Source of the DNA: Euryarchaeota archaeon UBA596 | Lineage (GTDB): Archaea > Thermoplasmatota > Poseidoniia > Poseidoniales > Poseidoniaceae | Reading direction: 5' to 3' | NCBI GenBank assembly: GCA_002498205.1 | Contig: DAGQ01000063.1 | Span: 484 to 7,224 of the forward strand | Length of the DNA stretch: 6,741 nucleotides | Shown here: positions 6,452 to 6,741 of the stretch, one piece after another | Layout of the letters: each line of letters starts with the position of its first letter | Position numbering within the stretch: position 1 is the first letter of the stretch | Notes under the pieces: model-generated | Told to the model about the DNA's origin: nothing | The model's database searches: none | The model's input: the letters and a program-made list of their open reading frames with translations, nothing else | Translations under genes and position numbers: made by a program

Positions 6452-6741
6452 ATGGCAACTACCCAATTGTATGTAGATGGAATGTCATGTGATGGTTGTT
6501 CCTCTACATTAACTGAAAATTTCTTAAAAGAAAGTGGAATAACTAGTGCTGAAGTTTCACATGAATCTCGAATTGCATCAATAGAGCATTCAGACGAAAT
6601 TAATATTTCAAAATTAGAAGAAATTGTGACTTCATCTGGATATTCAATCGGTAAAAGTAGTTTTGATTGGTCAGATAAATCAGTGTGGAAACAAAGTGCT
6701 CATAATACAAAGTGGTGCTTGATTGGCTGTAGCATTGGTGA
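6452..6741 (+). CDS. HMA-domain protein with DUF4396-like continuation (3' partial)
   Basis: The frame opens at the ATG at 6452 and runs without a stop to the window end, giving 96 residues. Residues about 4-70 form a heavy-metal-associated domain: the start YVDGMSCDGCSS carries the GMxCxxC metal site with Cys13 and Cys16, and the expected later pattern of a helix, a strand with IASIEH, a second helix with LEEIV and SGYSI follows. Such domains bind soft metals such as Cu(I), Zn(II) or Hg(II). After a short linker comes NTKWCLIGCSIG (85-96), with Cys89 and Cys93; this resembles the start of the DUF4396 membrane domain (recalled pattern NTLHCLxGCxIGE). A copper-type P-ATPase is less likely because its hallmark motifs are not in view, though they could lie downstream. 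An in-frame TGA at 6434-6436 rules out an earlier start. The messenger is probably leaderless. Confidence 0.85.
   Translation, partial: MATTQLYVDGMSCDGCSSTLTENFLKESGITSAEVSHESRIASIEHSDEINISKLEEIVTSSGYSIGKSSFDWSDKSVWKQSAHNTKWCLIGCSIG

Noticed and set aside
6429..6476. Fifteen-codon open frame overlapping the HMA gene start, a possible upstream regulatory peptide
   Set aside because: Its ATG falls on the proposed TATA box, so it would not be in a leaderless transcript, and it has no ribosome binding site.

Overview
The window is AT-rich throughout and reads as archaeal. The deoxyhypusine synthase homologue belongs to the archaeal hypusination pathway. The one strong ribosome binding site (AGGTGA) fits the archaeal 16S rRNA 3' end. 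Several first genes lack any Shine-Dalgarno site but have TATA-like boxes about 25 nt before the ATG, as expected of leaderless archaeal mRNAs. The large two-lobed RND/MMPL exporter also fits. A low-GC marine planktonic archaeon (for example Poseidoniia/Marine Group II-III) is my best guess; a Nitrosopumilus-like thaumarchaeote is not excluded. The lineage is inference only.

Layout, left to right. (1) Positions 2-2518, plus strand: a zinc/manganese-type ABC uptake operon. It holds the C-terminal part of a ZnuA-like binding protein (5' end outside the window), a ZnuC-like ATPase, and a ZnuB-like permease whose ATG overlaps the ATPase stop by 4 nt. (2) Positions 2511-3512, minus strand: a deoxyhypusine synthase family protein. 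It converges on znuB, and the two stop codons lie in one 8-bp palindrome. (3) Positions 3555-6368, minus strand: a 937-residue MMPL/RND exporter, 42 nt upstream of the deoxyhypusine synthase gene and on the same strand. (4) Positions 6369-6451: a divergent promoter region. (5) Position 6452 to the window end, plus strand: the first 96 residues of a protein with an N-terminal heavy-metal-associated (HMA) domain followed by a segment that resembles the start of DUF4396.

How the genes work together. The ABC operon would capture Zn(II) or a similar divalent metal outside the cell with the His-rich binding protein and move it through the permease at the cost of ATP. The HMA protein at the other end is a second likely metal-handling protein, but two unrelated genes lie between, so a metal island is only a weak suggestion. 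The deoxyhypusine synthase and exporter are probably housekeeping or envelope genes that happen to be adjacent.

I do not see a clearly undescribed system. There is no CRISPR array, RNA gene, insertion sequence or phage gene. The points most worth a second look are the substituted polyamine-contact positions in the deoxyhypusine synthase homologue, the palindromic convergent gene end, the extra N-terminal membrane helix of the permease, the His-Ser-Asp repeat and missing acidic ligand in the binding protein, and the HMA-DUF4396-like fusion cut off by the window end.
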